Shown here: one piece after another, positions 1 to 7,609 of the stretch
How the letters are laid out: each line of letters starts with the position of its first letter
Numbering within the stretch: the first letter of the stretch is position 1
The notes under the pieces: generated by a model
Databases searched by the model: none
The model's input: only the letters and a program-made list of their open reading frames with translations
What the model was told of the DNA's origin: nothing
Assembly (NCBI RefSeq): GCF_004564135.1
Contig: NZ_CP038255.1
Span: 1,644,501-1,708,500 of the forward strand
DNA: 64,000 nucleotides
Reading direction: 5' to 3'
Origin: Terasakiella sp. SH-1
GTDB lineage: Bacteria > Pseudomonadota > Alphaproteobacteria > Rhodospirillales > Terasakiellaceae
Program-made: the position numbers and the translations under genes

Positions 1-1
1 G

Positions 2-1120
2 ACACTTCGTGAGTTATACAATGAATACATGAAAAACCCGTCGAAAATTCGCGGAAGCAAAACGAAGCTGACCAACGGCTACAAAGCTGATTCATTGATT
101 GAATTACTTGGTGGCGACAACCGTTTGATCAGCACCATCGAGCGTCATGAATTTGATGAAGTTCGAGATATTTTTCGAGAACTGACCCCATACTTCCATT
201 CAAAATTCCCAAAGATGACCGTCCGGGAAATTCATGCCAAGTTGAAGAAACTACGTAATGAAGGTCGCGATTTCCCAAAACCAGCAGCGAAGACCATCAA
301 TGACTACATGACATTGCTCACATCCATGTTCACGTTTGCAAACAATAAAGATTACGTTGATAAATCATTGGCTGTTGATTTGAAGGTGGCTGTTCCACGT
401 AAAGAGAAAAACAGAACCAAAGAACAATTCACCATGGAGCAAATCAAAACAATATTTGATGCAGAACTATATCATGGATGTATGAATTTAGAATACTGGT
501 GGCGGCCCGGCAACTTCAAAGTGCGTAGCGGAAAATTCTGGGTGCCATTGATTGGCCTGTATCAAGGTGTCAGATTGAATGAATGCTGTCAGCTTTTGGT
601 ATCAGACATCAAAATTATTGATGGTTACCACTGCATCCTGATCCGATACGACGACGATGATGGTGAAGAAGTCAAGAATGTCAAAAATGAAAGCAGTGAA
701 CGCTTCCTCGTCATCCACCCCATGTTGATCAAGCTCGGTTTCATTCATCATTACGAGCAGCAGAAGAAAGCCGGTGAAACACATTTATTCCCGGAACTCC
801 CCATCGGCTCCACAGGCTACTACAGCGATCCATTCAACAAATGGTTCAACCGATCACTACTCAAGAAAAAACTCGACATCAACGGCCCAACCTTCCATTC
901 CCTACGTCACATGTATTGTGATGCGTTACGGGCCGCACAGGTGCCACAAGACATCCAACGCACGTTGGGCGGTTGGTCATCAAAGAATGGTGAAGAAGAC
1001 ACCATCGATTACAAAGTCTACGGTCGCGGCTATCCACCGGATGTCCAACACGAACACATCAGCAAGGTTACATATGATGTGGATTTATCACATTTGATTG
1101 ATAACGAGGAAAATGAATGA
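2..1120 (+). CDS. tyrosine-type site-specific integrase (5' end outside window)
   Basis: DNA strand-exchange enzyme of the tyrosine recombinase family. The reading frame is open to the left edge: codons before the ATG at 29 read TLRELYNEY without a stop, so the first Met is probably internal. Counting from that Met, a core-binding-like helical region is at about 40-125 and the catalytic domain at 135-345. Visible catalytic residues are Arg182 (GVRLNE), the HSLRH box (His290, Arg293), the GGW box (Trp316) and a tyrosine in DYKVYG (Tyr328 or Tyr331). All key positions are present, so it may be active. Its stop overlaps the next ATG (ATGA), suggesting co-translation with the membrane gene behind it. 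It probably mobilises the accessory block. Confidence 0.9.
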   Translation, partial: TLRELYNEYMKNPSKIRGSKTKLTNGYKADSLIELLGGDNRLISTIERHEFDEVRDIFRELTPYFHSKFPKMTVREIHAKLKKLRNEGRDFPKPAAKTINDYMTLLTSMFTFANNKDYVDKSLAVDLKVAVPRKEKNRTKEQFTMEQIKTIFDAELYHGCMNLEYWWRPGNFKVRSGKFWVPLIGLYQGVRLNECCQLLVSDIKIIDGYHCILIRYDDDDGEEVKNVKNESSERFLVIHPMLIKLGFIHHYEQQKKAGETHLFPELPIGSTGYYSDPFNKWFNRSLLKKKLDINGPTFHSLRHMYCDALRAAQVPQDIQRTLGGWSSKNGEEDTIDYKVYGRGYPPDVQHEHISKVTYDVDLSHLIDNEENE

Positions 1121-1632
1121 CGTATCATTTAAGTAATTTCACAAGCATGTTTGAAGTATTGTTTGGTGTGTATGTCGCAATTGCTTTCTGGTCGCCATTT
1201 GAACATGAAGCTACAAAATATGGCATGGCATATTTGAAAAATGTTAGGTGCAAAGAAAACCCAAGTAACAATCTCTTCCTAGCTATCATAAACATATTTT
1301 TTGGTTTAATTTTTACTTCATGGGCATGGCTTTTGGTAGGTATATCCTTAATTATCTATCTTGCTGCACGAATAGCCCCATTCATTGGAGGTGGATATTG
1401 CTTTTACGCTTTATATCAATTTGCCATGAATGGTGAGCAAATTTATTCTTCAATCGAAAAAAACCATATCTTGGCATTCAGCATAGGTCCATTTGCTATG
1501 TGCGTTTTTGCTTTTTTGTTTGCAAGAGCTTTTGATAAAGGGGCAGTTGAAGAATTTAAAAACATGGGTGGTATAACCAAGGTAGATATATCTCACACAC
1601 CCAAAGCATGCCCAACATGTGGAAAACACTGA
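1117..1632 (+). CDS. unknown multi-pass membrane protein with C-terminal CPTCGKH
   Basis: A 171-residue protein I do not recognise. The hydrophobic segments at about 10-28, 52-90 (probably two passes) and 118-138 predict an inner-membrane protein with about four passes. The C-terminal tail is polar and ends CPTCGKH, half of a zinc-ribbon-like CxxC pair that might bind metal or join another subunit. The start codon overlaps the integrase stop by 4 bp (ATGA), which fixes the start and couples the two genes. It lies two genes upstream of an AbiC-like protein, so a role in an anti-phage or stability module is possible but only inferred. Confidence 0.7.
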   Translation: MTYHLSNFTSMFEVLFGVYVAIAFWSPFEHEATKYGMAYLKNVRCKENPSNNLFLAIINIFFGLIFTSWAWLLVGISLIIYLAARIAPFIGGGYCFYALYQFAMNGEQIYSSIEKNHILAFSIGPFAMCVFAFLFARAFDKGAVEEFKNMGGITKVDISHTPKACPTCGKH

Positions 1633-1714
1633 CTATATTTTAATTGAATTAATTACACCAAACACCTACCAATAGATGTTTTTTTTTTCAAATTCAAACA
1701 TTGGAACTCATCGC

Positions 1715-2125
1715 ATGAATGACCAAGCAACAGTCGGTCACCTATTATTTGGCATTGCAATATACGGTGGATTAATATGGCATGTCGGTCACCGTATGCG
1801 TGGCTCAGTATATCCATTTTCACAATCTTCGATACGCAACAAACGTTTCATAGTTGCTGTTTTGCCCATGGTCATGTATTTGATCGGTGGTGAAATAGAG
1901 CGAGATTATATGCTCAGATTATTCATTGGCATACCAGTTTCGGTGTTGATTTTTAGCTTCATCAGTTCTCGGATTTTCAGATGGTGTTTTCAAACGGTTA
2001 CTGGAAACAGCAATGAGCCACTAATAGAATATGTCGTCATCCATGCATACACATTACTTGCATCAATGATTTGCTACACCTCGGTTGAAACAACCGCAAA
2101 ATATTTTAAAGCTCTGTTCGGATAG
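1715..2125 (+). CDS. unknown small membrane protein
   Basis: A 136-residue protein (MNDQATVGHL...) with hydrophobic segments near 8-22, 47-62, 68-88 and 108-130, so probably four transmembrane helices. A longer frame begins at 1676, but its first 13 codons lie in a T-rich run and look non-coding, so the ATG at 1715 is preferred. The following gene starts 5 bp after the stop. I do not recognise the family. Its place between another membrane protein and the AbiC-like gene suggests a shared membrane function. Confidence 0.6.
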   Translation: MNDQATVGHLLFGIAIYGGLIWHVGHRMRGSVYPFSQSSIRNKRFIVAVLPMVMYLIGGEIERDYMLRLFIGIPVSVLIFSFISSRIFRWCFQTVTGNSNEPLIEYVVIHAYTLLASMICYTSVETTAKYFKALFG

Positions 2126-2130
2126 ATACG

Positions 2131-3027
2131 ATGAATTTCCAGCAAATAAAACGTAAACTCAAAGCCTCTGCCTTGATCATTAATCGTCTTATGACAATAA
2201 AACAAGGCCGGTTGGTCAAACGTTATGGTGCCGTTGCATCTTTAGCGTGGGTGGTGATTGGTGTAATCGGTGGTCTGTTTGCGTTTAGTAATGATGGCAA
2301 ACTGAATGAAATGGGTGATTTCTTCGCGGGTTGGTTTTCACCATTGGCATTTACATGGTTTGTCTATGCTGTGTTCTTGCAAATGAAAGAACTCAAAGCG
2401 ACCAACGAAACAATGAATTTGCAGAAGGAAGAACTTGAAGGTTCCAAGCTAGCGTTACGTGAGCAATCCAAAACATTAAACCGTCAAAACATTGAAAACA
2501 CCTTCTTCAAGATGATCGAGTCATTGCAAGACATCATCGGGGGAATGACTATAACTGAAAAAGAATACATCTCAGATTCTGCAAAAAAAGTTTTCCTAAC
2601 CGGGAGAACCGCTTTAGCCTCAATTCACAAAGAATTTGAAAGAATGATTATAGGCTGCACTTCCGAAGAAGATTTCATTAAGAAATATGAATACCTATAT
2701 GAAGAGAACGGTGAAAACCTTGGTCATTACTTTCGGATGCTAAATCGAATTATCGAATTTATCGAACATCATACAGAATTACATGACACAGATAAAATTG
2801 GCCTAATTAAAATATTACGTCCCCACCTGTCAGATGGTGAACTTTTCTTACTTTTCATCAATTCCCATTACAAATACGGGAAGCCCATGACACCTTATAT
2901 CAAAAAACATGAAATGTTGGATAACTTCACCCTTCGCACCAGAACAGAAGATGACATCCTAGTGAACCATGCAAAAAACCTAAATGTTAAATACGAGATT
3001 ATTGATAAATCTACAGGATTTTTCTAA
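2131..3027 (+). CDS. putative phage abortive infection protein (putAbiC-like)
   Basis: A 298-residue membrane-anchored protein. Two hydrophobic helices lie at about 33-52 and 63-84, a coiled coil with KEELEGSKLALREQ follows at about 86-118, and a cytoplasmic domain begins with NTFFKMIESLQ at 122-132. The layout of two N-terminal helices, a coiled coil, an NTFF-type start of the soluble domain and a late FLLFINSHYKYG segment matches my recollection of the putative AbiC family (Pfam putAbiC), which is linked to phage exclusion. It follows the upstream membrane gene by 5 bp. Its 3' end overlaps a convergent recombinase gene by 17 bp. Family assignment is moderate; defence activity is inference. 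Confidence 0.6.
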   Translation: MNFQQIKRKLKASALIINRLMTIKQGRLVKRYGAVASLAWVVIGVIGGLFAFSNDGKLNEMGDFFAGWFSPLAFTWFVYAVFLQMKELKATNETMNLQKEELEGSKLALREQSKTLNRQNIENTFFKMIESLQDIIGGMTITEKEYISDSAKKVFLTGRTALASIHKEFERMIIGCTSEEDFIKKYEYLYEENGENLGHYFRMLNRIIEFIEHHTELHDTDKIGLIKILRPHLSDGELFLLFINSHYKYGKPMTPYIKKHEMLDNFTLRTRTEDDILVNHAKNLNVKYEIIDKSTGFF

Positions 3028-3610
3028 CGGCCCGTTCCAAAATCAATGGATTAGTATCTGCATATTCAGCCGATTGGTTTACCGTAGCGTGCCCCATCAG
3101 GCATGACAGGTTCTTCAAGCCGACACCGTTGTTGATCAGACGAGTGGCGAATGTTCTACGTCCAGAGTGACTGCTAGTGCTGTCTGGTAGACCAGACTTG
3201 ATAAACAAACGCTTCGCCAACTGCTGCATCGTATTCCCGGTAAAACGGCTGCCTTTTTGTGATCGGAACAGGAATGCGTTTGGATGCAGGTCAGGACCTT
3301 CGGTGGCACGGCGGTGATCGATATATGATTTGATGGCACGACGCACACGCGGGTTGCTCAGGAACACTTCTCTGTTTCTGTTCGTCTTGCTGTTGGCAAT
3401 TTTTATCTGAAACTGCTGACGAATTTCACCATCACTATCCGTAACATCACCGAGACGCAATGAACTGCATTCATGGACCCGCAGGCCCAAGCCGAACAAA
3501 CACATCAGGATTGCTGTGTTACGGGCCGCATGAGCTTCTACAGCGGTAATCTTCATCAATCGCTCAAACTCCGCATCTGTCAAAACCTTGGCTTTGCCTT
3601 CCTTGCTCAT
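3011..3610 (-). CDS. short tyrosine recombinase (catalytic domain only)
   Basis: A 199-residue protein containing just the catalytic domain of a tyrosine recombinase: Arg44 (GLRVHE), Lys75, His148 and Arg151 (HSGRR), His174 (MGHA) and nucleophile Tyr183 (AEYAD). All six catalytic positions are visible. No N-terminal arm-binding or core-binding domain is present, as in FimB/FimE-type recombinases of about 200 residues. A GGAGG ribosome site lies just before the ATG at 3610. It may invert or excise a local segment, or be a resolvase left from an element. The 3' end overlaps the AbiC-like gene by 17 bp on the other strand. Confidence 0.85.
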   Translation of the reverse strand: MSKEGKAKVLTDAEFERLMKITAVEAHAARNTAILMCLFGLGLRVHECSSLRLGDVTDSDGEIRQQFQIKIANSKTNRNREVFLSNPRVRRAIKSYIDHRRATEGPDLHPNAFLFRSQKGSRFTGNTMQQLAKRLFIKSGLPDSTSSHSGRRTFATRLINNGVGLKNLSCLMGHATVNQSAEYADTNPLILERAVRKIL

Positions 3611-3637
3611 ATCATCCTCCCATAATGTTTATCTTTG

Positions 3638-3654
3638 AGGTGCAGCATGCACCT
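3638..3654. repeat. perfect 7-bp inverted repeat upstream of the short recombinase
   Basis: AGGTGCA, spacer GCA, TGCACCT. It lies 28 bp upstream of the recombinase ATG on the minus strand, so it could be an operator or a recombination half-site. No second copy was found by eye nearby. Confidence 0.5.
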
Positions 3655-3719
3655 TTCAACATTATCAACCGCGTTGAAATCATCCGTCATCAGCAACGCC
3701 GCAGCAATGATCACAATCT

Positions 3720-4148
3720 TTAACTTTGGACAGAAGTAAACTTTTTCCACCGGGTGCGTTGGTATGCGTCATCCAATGCCGCCAGAACATCTTCATCCTG
3801 CTCGTCCAAAGCCTCAGCAATACGGTTCAAGGTTGCCTGCACATGATCCAACGTCTCACCACATCGGATACTCTCGTAGCCATGGATTTGAACCTTCTGG
3901 GATGAATAACGCAGGACCAGATAATATTCACCACCGTCAGACCAATACCACTTCCGTACCGGCACGGCGACTGTGGTGGGCTTGCCATGACTATAACGAC
4001 GGCGTTGGATCGTGAATGTTTCACCGATGAGTTCATGAGCAACAACCTCCAACTGCTGTTCAAGGGCTGCCCGGAATACTTTGATAGGATCATTTCTCCG
4101 TACCTCGACCAGCGGCTTTTTCTTGTTGCTAAAGTTCATTTCAATCAT
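3720..4148 (-). CDS. hypothetical protein
   Basis: A 142-residue soluble protein I do not recognise. The middle (about 45-90) is rich in beta-type residues with HGKPTTVAVPVRKWYWSDGG and YYLVLRYSSQKVQIHGYE; the C-terminus (about 95-135) is an acidic helix (ALDEQDEDVLAALDDA). The ATG at 4148 is chosen because a GGGGTGG stretch sits about 6 bases upstream; an ATG at 4193 in the same frame has no such site, and 4139 is an alternative. It stands alone in the accessory block. Confidence 0.55.
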   Translation of the reverse strand: MIEMNFSNKKKPLVEVRRNDPIKVFRAALEQQLEVVAHELIGETFTIQRRRYSHGKPTTVAVPVRKWYWSDGGEYYLVLRYSSQKVQIHGYESIRCGETLDHVQATLNRIAEALDEQDEDVLAALDDAYQRTRWKKFTSVQS

Positions 4149-4804
4149 GGTGACCACCCCGTGTAACTGCACTAAATGCAGCAGTTCCATCACCGAAAGT
4201 CAAATTCAGGCCATTGCCATATCACGCTAAAAGCCTTGTGGGTTCCAATTCAGTGAGTCCATTCAAGGACTTCCATCTAAAAAGGTAGCATCGTGTTACC
4301 TCGCTCATTTTATGATTGCTACTCTGTGAATATTGCGATTTTAGCATCGAATCCAAAACAGGAACATCTGTAGGAATTTATTAATTGACGATTCAGCGTG
4401 CCCTGATTTAGAAGGCAAATATTGTGTTCGGGACATCCAACTGATGACCTGTGCTAAATAACCTTGGAAGTTTAAAATACAACGCTGATACCGGGAATAA
4501 GACCGGCAGTTTGAGGCCCGTGATGATTAAGACCATCACCACAACTTCCACTGTGGCCGACTTGAAATCGCGATGTCGCATCTCGAAAGCTGGGGTAAAT
4601 ATACCAGTAATCCAGTGGACCTGTGAAACAAGCGGTGGCGGCAAGACTAAATAAAGAAGCCCTAAACGATGTCGGCCCTGTTTTCTGGTGGATGCAACCG
4701 ACACCATCGCATTAGTAATCGTATCTGCTTTTGCCTTGGCCCGTTGCGTGTGGAGACACAGGGGAAGTAGTCATCAAGCAGGTACAGCGTAACCGCCTGC
4801 GGCA

Positions 4805-4819
4805 ATGAACATGGTTCAT
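4805..4819. repeat. ATGAAC-N3-GTTCAT palindrome, copy 1
   Basis: Perfect 6-bp arms with an ATG spacer. A second copy with a GTA spacer lies at 5021-5035, 216 bp away, and both are preceded by a CGC-rich stretch. This looks like a repeated protein-binding site. Confidence 0.6.
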
Positions 4820-4966
4820 AGCAGTGACTGATACGACTGGTACAAACGGCTCATCGAATAAAACCAATTTCCCTCCTGCTCAGAGATTAACTCATATCTT
4901 ATGATTTCTGGGCAGGGGGGATTTCAGGATTCCGGTCTATCGAATATGAACGATTTAATATTTCTA

Positions 4967-4986
4967 CTTGGACTTAAAAGTCCAAG
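4967..4986. repeat. 9-bp inverted repeat hairpin
   Basis: CTTGGACTT, AA, AAGTCCAAG. The arms are perfect. There is no T-run on either side, so a Rho-independent terminator is unlikely. Confidence 0.5.
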
Positions 4987-5007
4987 AAACAAAAACACAA
5001 AACCACC

Positions 5008-5053
5008 CTCACCCGCAGGAATGAACGTAGTTCATGACGAGGACGAGGGTGAG
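5008..5053. repeat. nested inverted repeat containing ATGAAC-N3-GTTCAT, copy 2
   Basis: Outer arms CTCACCC (5008-5014) and GGGTGAG (5047-5053) enclose the palindrome ATGAAC-GTA-GTTCAT (5021-5035). It lies 28 bp beyond the 3' end of the minus-strand pair at 5082-5662, so it could end their transcript or be a binding site. Confidence 0.55.
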
Positions 5054-5081
5054 TTTACGACGAACGCGAAGCGTTTGGCGG

Positions 5082-5387
5082 TTAAGAGTATTGTGATTTC
5101 ACGAAGTCAATTTTAACACCCAAATGATTCACCAACTGAATCACTTCGACGGCATGGTTTGTCCAAATTTCGATATTCACGTAATCTTTCCATATCGCCA
5201 GCATATCACGGCAGAACTGATCCAGATCACTGGTGTGCAGTAATGTGGATACGGACACGTCGGTCATCCGGGGAACCAATTCCATTAGTTGATCCAGTTG
5301 TGCTGCTGTCAGGTCAATACCAACACAAATTTCGTATTCATCCAGCGTCGGCTTTTCCGGGGAAACATAGTCATCAATAGAAATCAT
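5082..5387 (-). CDS. hypothetical protein, coupled to the upstream HTH-like gene
   Basis: A 101-residue acidic protein (MISIDDYVSPEKP...). No known domain is recognised. It has amphipathic helices, a VPRMTDVSVSTLLHTSDLDQF segment and a C-terminal VIQLVNHLGVKIDF. The start at 5387 is set by an ATGA overlap with the stop of the upstream gene (5384-5387), which implies coupled translation. The pair may act together, in the style of a two-gene accessory module; this is inference. Confidence 0.6.
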   Translation of the reverse strand: MISIDDYVSPEKPTLDEYEICVGIDLTAAQLDQLMELVPRMTDVSVSTLLHTSDLDQFCRDMLAIWKDYVNIEIWTNHAVEVIQLVNHLGVKIDFVKSQYS

Positions 5388-5662
5388 TTCCCGGTCTCCA
5401 TTTCGATCTGTCGGATGTAGTGCAGCAACCAACGCTCAAGCGTTTCATTACGGCAATCCACAGCCAATTCGGATAGGAAGTTCTTCATGGCGTTCCAAAC
5501 TTCACCACTGGGATTACTATTGGTACGCTGTAGCGTAGAAAAATATGTCCGGGATCGCTGAACCTGAGCAGCGAAGTCAGACCAGCTACCGATAAAACCA
5601 TTGGCAGTCAGAAATTTCTGAATTGCCGCATATAACGGCATGTCGGTGTTGTCGATAATCAT
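5384..5662 (-). CDS. small HTH-like protein (DUF6626-like)
   Basis: A 92-residue protein. Residues about 10-45 (LTANGFIGSWSDFAAQVQRS, then RTYFSTLQRTN) look like a short helix-turn-helix of the kind seen in small alphaproteobacterial proteins I recall as DUF6626, where a serine-rich helix is followed by a YFS/YYS motif. The C-terminal half (LSELAVDCRNETLERWLLHY) is helical. It is first in a coupled pair with the gene at 5082-5387. The family name is tentative. Confidence 0.55.
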   Translation of the reverse strand: MIIDNTDMPLYAAIQKFLTANGFIGSWSDFAAQVQRSRTYFSTLQRTNSNPSGEVWNAMKNFLSELAVDCRNETLERWLLHYIRQIEMETGK

Positions 5663-5711
5663 CTCGTTATCTCCATCAAAATTTTACATGAAGATATTTA
5701 TCAACGGCGAT

Positions 5712-6629
5712 CTACATTGATGAATATGAGGATATATGGTGAGCATTAAAAGCTGCACGGATCGATTGCTTTAACTGGTCATCACCACCCCACACAACCA
5801 AACAAGAAGGAAATGGGGCTGAGTTTGGTTGGTTCGAAAATTTCAAGCGTCCTTGAAGAAGAAATACATCTGCGTGCCCGGCAACTTGTCGATGCCACCA
5901 TCCCGTATCTGTACGGGCAGCTAATAACGCGATCACGCACTCTGCATCACCATTTTCAACGGACTCTCTGGCCTTCCTACACCATGGTTCGTTAGCACTG
6001 TACGGCGGGTTTAGAAAAACCTTGCCATTCCACGGCTGCTGCAATCCATCATCTTCAATCGTATAGTATTTGTGGGCCTCAACTGGTTTACAATGAAGCG
6101 GACTGCTGGGGTCCAGATCAAATTCACCATTGATGCAGGTGTACAGTTTTTCTAAAATTGAAGGCGGTGAATACCATTCATCACTTTTATTACTCATGGC
6201 TGCCCCGTTCCAAAAATTCTTGTCAGAATTAATCGGCACGATAATTGGCTTAGTATTCAAGTGAGAAAAAATAGTATTCAATACATCCAACCTACCTGAA
6301 TTCTTTGTCTCCAAGCTCACTATCGTTGGATGCGAGACACCGACCAATTCAGCCAACTTTCGTTGACTGATGTTTTGTGACTTTCGCAAAAGGGCAATGC
6401 GTTTTCCAAGCACACCTGTAGTTGGTAATTTCTTTGCTGAAATATCCAAATCTAGGGTTTGCATGATCTGAATGAAGTTCGCTAAATTACCCTTACCCAG
6501 TTCGATGTTTCGTAATGTTGGTCGGGAAATACCTGTGTTTTTCGATAAAACCACATGGCTCGTTTTCGTGTTCTTACGGAACTGGGCAAGTTGTTGCCCT
6601 AAGCACTTATGGTAAAACTTTTTTTCCAT
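5712..6629 (-). CDS. tandem XRE helix-turn-helix plus phage-type DNA N6-adenine methyltransferase
   Basis: A 305-residue fusion. Two XRE-type HTH domains are visible at about 10-60 (LAQFRKNTKTSHVVLSKNTG, ISRPTLRNIELGKG) and 73-122 (GKRIALLRKSQNISQRKLAE, VSHPTIVSLE). The rest matches phage Dam-like methyltransferases (Pfam Dam): DEWYSPPSILEKL at about 150, DLDPSS, then the catalytic NPPY motif at about 207-210 in KVFLNPPYSANEPW, and a C-terminal LVVWGG. It would methylate adenine, probably while repressing its own or element promoters. The start at 6629 has GAGGA 6 bases upstream; the longer frame to 6653 is less likely. The joining of two HTH domains to Dam is unusual. Confidence 0.85.
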   Translation of the reverse strand: MEKKFYHKCLGQQLAQFRKNTKTSHVVLSKNTGISRPTLRNIELGKGNLANFIQIMQTLDLDISAKKLPTTGVLGKRIALLRKSQNISQRKLAELVGVSHPTIVSLETKNSGRLDVLNTIFSHLNTKPIIVPINSDKNFWNGAAMSNKSDEWYSPPSILEKLYTCINGEFDLDPSSPLHCKPVEAHKYYTIEDDGLQQPWNGKVFLNPPYSANEPWCRKARESVENGDAECVIALLAARTDTGWWHRQVAGHADVFLLQGRLKFSNQPNSAPFPSCLVVWGGDDQLKQSIRAAFNAHHISSYSSM

Positions 6630-6677
6630 CCTGTTCCTCATTCTGTAAAACACCTTTTATCATTTGCTCGGTGAATT

Positions 6678-7058
6678 TCAATATGAGAGTTTCAAGGTAT
6701 CGACGGGAATTGTTTTTGGGACACCCTGTGTAAGATCAATCTCTAAAAGGTCAGCGGTGCCGATACTAACTATGACGTCATCCAGAATTACCGTGATGCC
6801 TGTGTCCGTCAGTTTGCACCACGAAGTGTCTATGATGCTGTAAATGGCCCCCTGTGGCTCTGTAGAAGCTGCAACAACATAACCGGCTGCGTTGATGCGA
6901 TATGGGCCGTCATAGCGTTGCTGGACACTTATATCGAGGAATTCGACATGGTAGTCATTGATGCTCAGGCAGGGCTGTGCGAATTCGTCAGGCATATATC
7001 TTGGTGGAAGTTTCCCGGTGATTAATACCGGGATAATATAAAGCTGCTTGGTTATCAT
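6678..7058 (-). CDS. hypothetical protein, coupled to the gene at 7055
   Basis: A 126-residue mainly beta protein (MITKQLYIIPVLITGKLPP...). No family is recognised and there is no signal peptide or membrane helix. Alternating hydrophobic strands (RINAAGYVVAASTEPQGAIY, TGITVILDDVIVSIG) suggest a small beta fold. The start at 7058 overlaps the stop of the upstream gene by 4 bp (ATGA), so the two are probably made together. Confidence 0.6.
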   Translation of the reverse strand: MITKQLYIIPVLITGKLPPRYMPDEFAQPCLSINDYHVEFLDISVQQRYDGPYRINAAGYVVAASTEPQGAIYSIIDTSWCKLTDTGITVILDDVIVSIGTADLLEIDLTQGVPKTIPVDTLKLSY

Positions 7059-7486
7059 GCGGATAGGTTCCAATCTGTACCATGATCGGTTGATGAAACT
7101 TCGGCGGTCTCCAAATCAACGCCAATGACATTGCCATCCAGCATGATTTCCACATCCAGTAGGATATTATCAAATTCTGTGCAATGAACGGAAACGATTG
7201 GATTGTGACCAAGACGATCCAGTGCATCGGTCAATGTTTTCCCAAAGACGGCAATCACACCACGGCCATGGATAAAGGCCGATTGCATGCCACCATCAAG
7301 GTTCTTGTAGCAATGTTCAAAATCCGCATTGCCCAGCGGATGGCCTTCGACAGTCATCTTCATCCGGTCAATAACCAGATCACCTGCCGTGGGCATTGTA
7401 TTGCCACGCACTGACACCGGCACGGCGTATAAGAAATCGGCACATTGGTATGGGTTAGCAGTAATTTCAAAATCACGTAATCGCAT
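7055..7486 (-). CDS. hypothetical protein
   Basis: A 143-residue soluble protein (MRLRDFEITANPYQCADFLY...), also beta-rich with VSVRGNTMPTAGDLVIDR and a C-terminal VEIMLDGNVIGVDLETAEVS. No family is recognised. The ATG at 7486 is preferred over 7555 because GGAGG lies 5 bases upstream. It is first of a coupled pair with 6678-7058. The pair has the same layout as the pair at 5082-5662 but no visible similarity to it. Confidence 0.6.
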   Translation of the reverse strand: MRLRDFEITANPYQCADFLYAVPVSVRGNTMPTAGDLVIDRMKMTVEGHPLGNADFEHCYKNLDGGMQSAFIHGRGVIAVFGKTLTDALDRLGHNPIVSVHCTEFDNILLDVEIMLDGNVIGVDLETAEVSSTDHGTDWNLSA

Positions 7487-7609
7487 CGGAACCTCCATCA
7501 GTTGATGGCGGTATTTATCCGAATCAACAAACCTCATTAGCCATTGGACTACCACCCTATGAACAATATAAGATTGTTTGGAAGATGTATGTAACGGGGG
7601 AGATGAACA

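Larger units (their letters stand above)
4149..5081. other. gene-poor accessory stretch
   Basis: No convincing gene was found in about 930 bases. Short open frames on both strands (for example 4451-4654 plus, 4408-4707 minus) lack ribosome sites and have odd composition. The stretch does contain several hairpins: AGGTAGCA/TGTTACCT at 4283-4301, the palindromes at 4805 and 5021, and CTTGGACTT/AAGTCCAAG at 4967-4986. It may hold regulatory sites, a decayed gene or a transfer/replication site of the element. Confidence 0.5.

Noticed and set aside
774-1097. 107-residue open frame inside the integrase
   Set aside because: It is a frame shadow of the integrase; no ribosome site and low-complexity Ser/Thr/His composition.
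4408-4707. Open frames on both strands in the gene-poor stretch
   Set aside because: They overlap each other, lack ribosome sites and show no domain pattern.
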